Shown here: piece by piece, positions 63,210 to 64,000 of the stretch
Layout of the letters: each line of letters starts with the position of its first letter
How positions within the stretch are numbered: position 1 is the first letter of the stretch
Origin: Dasyornis broadbenti
Taxonomy: Eukaryota > Chordata > Aves > Passeriformes > Dasyornithidae
DNA: 64,000 bases
Assembly: GCA_013397935.1 (NCBI GenBank)
Contig: VZRN01006818.1
Span: 207,012-271,011 of the forward strand
Direction: 5' to 3'
Position numbers and translations under genes: made by a program
Notes under the pieces: generated by a model
What the model was told of the DNA's origin: nothing
The model's input: only the letters and a program-made list of their open reading frames with translations
The model's database searches: none

Positions 63210-64000
63210 ACCTGGTTTATTTTTGAAGGCTACACTCTTCTCACTTCCACAATTGCTTTCTTACAAAAAAAGAAATAATGCAATTCTAGCTGGATTTAAC
63301 TTTTGAGGTTTTGGTGTTTTGGCAGGGCACTGGTTTTGGCTTGTCTTTCCAACTTTTACTGAATGTACACTGTAGCGCTGGTCACCAAAATCTTATCTAT
63401 ATTAGGAGCCATGATTCATAGTTATAATTTCAAATATTCCTACCCTGTTATAACTCCCCCTCAAAACATTGCTTAGTTACTGAAATCATGTATAAGTAGG
63501 CCTCCTACATGCTGAAGTGATTTAATACAACCCATGTGCATTGAATAGCATTCAGGGTATATGACAGAAGGCAGACGTTCTGGCATTTTAGAAATCTGTC
63601 CTACCCCAAAGAAATAAATAAAATGGAAGTATCTAAAACTAGACACTTCTGTATGATAAGGGTTATGCATCCCTTACTCATCTTTAAAAAAACAATTACT
63701 ATATGACAACAAAATCTCTTATTAATCAAAACACTGCTTTAATTAATCAGCATTCAAAGAATTTTGTCAGAAACTCAGTCCACCACACACCTACAAAACC
63801 TCATTTTCATTTCCCTCAACATTTGGGTTATTTACCCTTCTCTTTTCCTGAATATCATCTATGTCCCTCATGTGGTGCCAGAAAGTTACCAGATATGAGC
63901 TGTTCTGGAGCAGGCAAGTAATGCAGTGTTTTGAAATCCCACTGAGCTAGAAAGGCTTTCCAGCAGTATTACCCTTTTTATAGGAAGAAGAGACTACTCC

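Larger units (their letters stand above)
61851..64000. other. Unique AT-rich DNA, no gene recognised
   Basis: Open frames up to 114 codons (61875-62219, minus) show no domain. A (GAA)n purine run and a perfect palindrome lie near 63.2 kb. Confidence 0.5.

Noticed and set aside
1..64000. tRNA, rRNA, snRNA and CRISPR signals
   Set aside because: No convincing tRNA B-box with a matching cloverleaf, no rRNA-like block and no regularly spaced direct repeats were seen by eye. A tRNAscan/Infernal run was not possible.

Overview
The window reads as a bird nuclear genome, probably a songbird (passerine). The main evidence is the repeats. All recognisable LINEs are chicken-repeat-1 (CR1) elements, several with the avian 3' end (tail ending in ATTCTATGA-type octamers). 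Four or five LTR fragments resemble avian endogenous-retrovirus LTRs (ERVL-like and related). There are no Alu, B1 or L1 elements. The DNA is AT-rich, CpG-poor and densely interrupted by stop codons on both strands. No intact protein-coding gene, rRNA, tRNA or CRISPR array could be recognised. This looks like an intergenic gene desert or part of a very large intron. Most open frames are short chance frames or pieces of CR1 ORF2.

Layout. 1-10.4 kb is AT-rich unique sequence with one CR1 3' end (1.57 kb), an (AAAT)9 microsatellite and a homeodomain/POU-motif-dense stretch near 9 kb. 10.4-29.4 kb holds most CR1 copies: 3' ends at 10.4, 16.5, 21.2 and 25.5 kb, an ORF2 reverse-transcriptase piece at 17.1 kb, an ORF2 piece truncated at both ends at 19.3 kb beside a candidate LTR, and an 0.8 kb 3' copy at 28.6 kb. 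29.4-45.9 kb is almost repeat-free apart from homopolymers, with one protein-like relic on the minus strand near 43 kb. 45.9-50.1 kb is an LTR cluster: one minus-strand LTR, a GC-rich plus-strand LTR of about 0.8 kb carrying two CTCF-like motifs 29 bp apart, and the U5 end of a third LTR. 50.1-59.5 kb is unique AT-rich DNA. 59.5-61.9 kb holds a very old CR1 relic, a 1.2 kb minus-strand CR1 with an internal deletion, and another LTR-like block. The last 2 kb is unique.

Nothing here acts as an operon or pathway. The most likely functional content is regulatory: the paired CTCF-like sites, and a few stretches dense in developmental transcription-factor motifs that could be conserved non-coding elements. 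Family assignments come from remembered consensus similarity and were not tested by a database search. Repeat boundaries are approximate unless stated.
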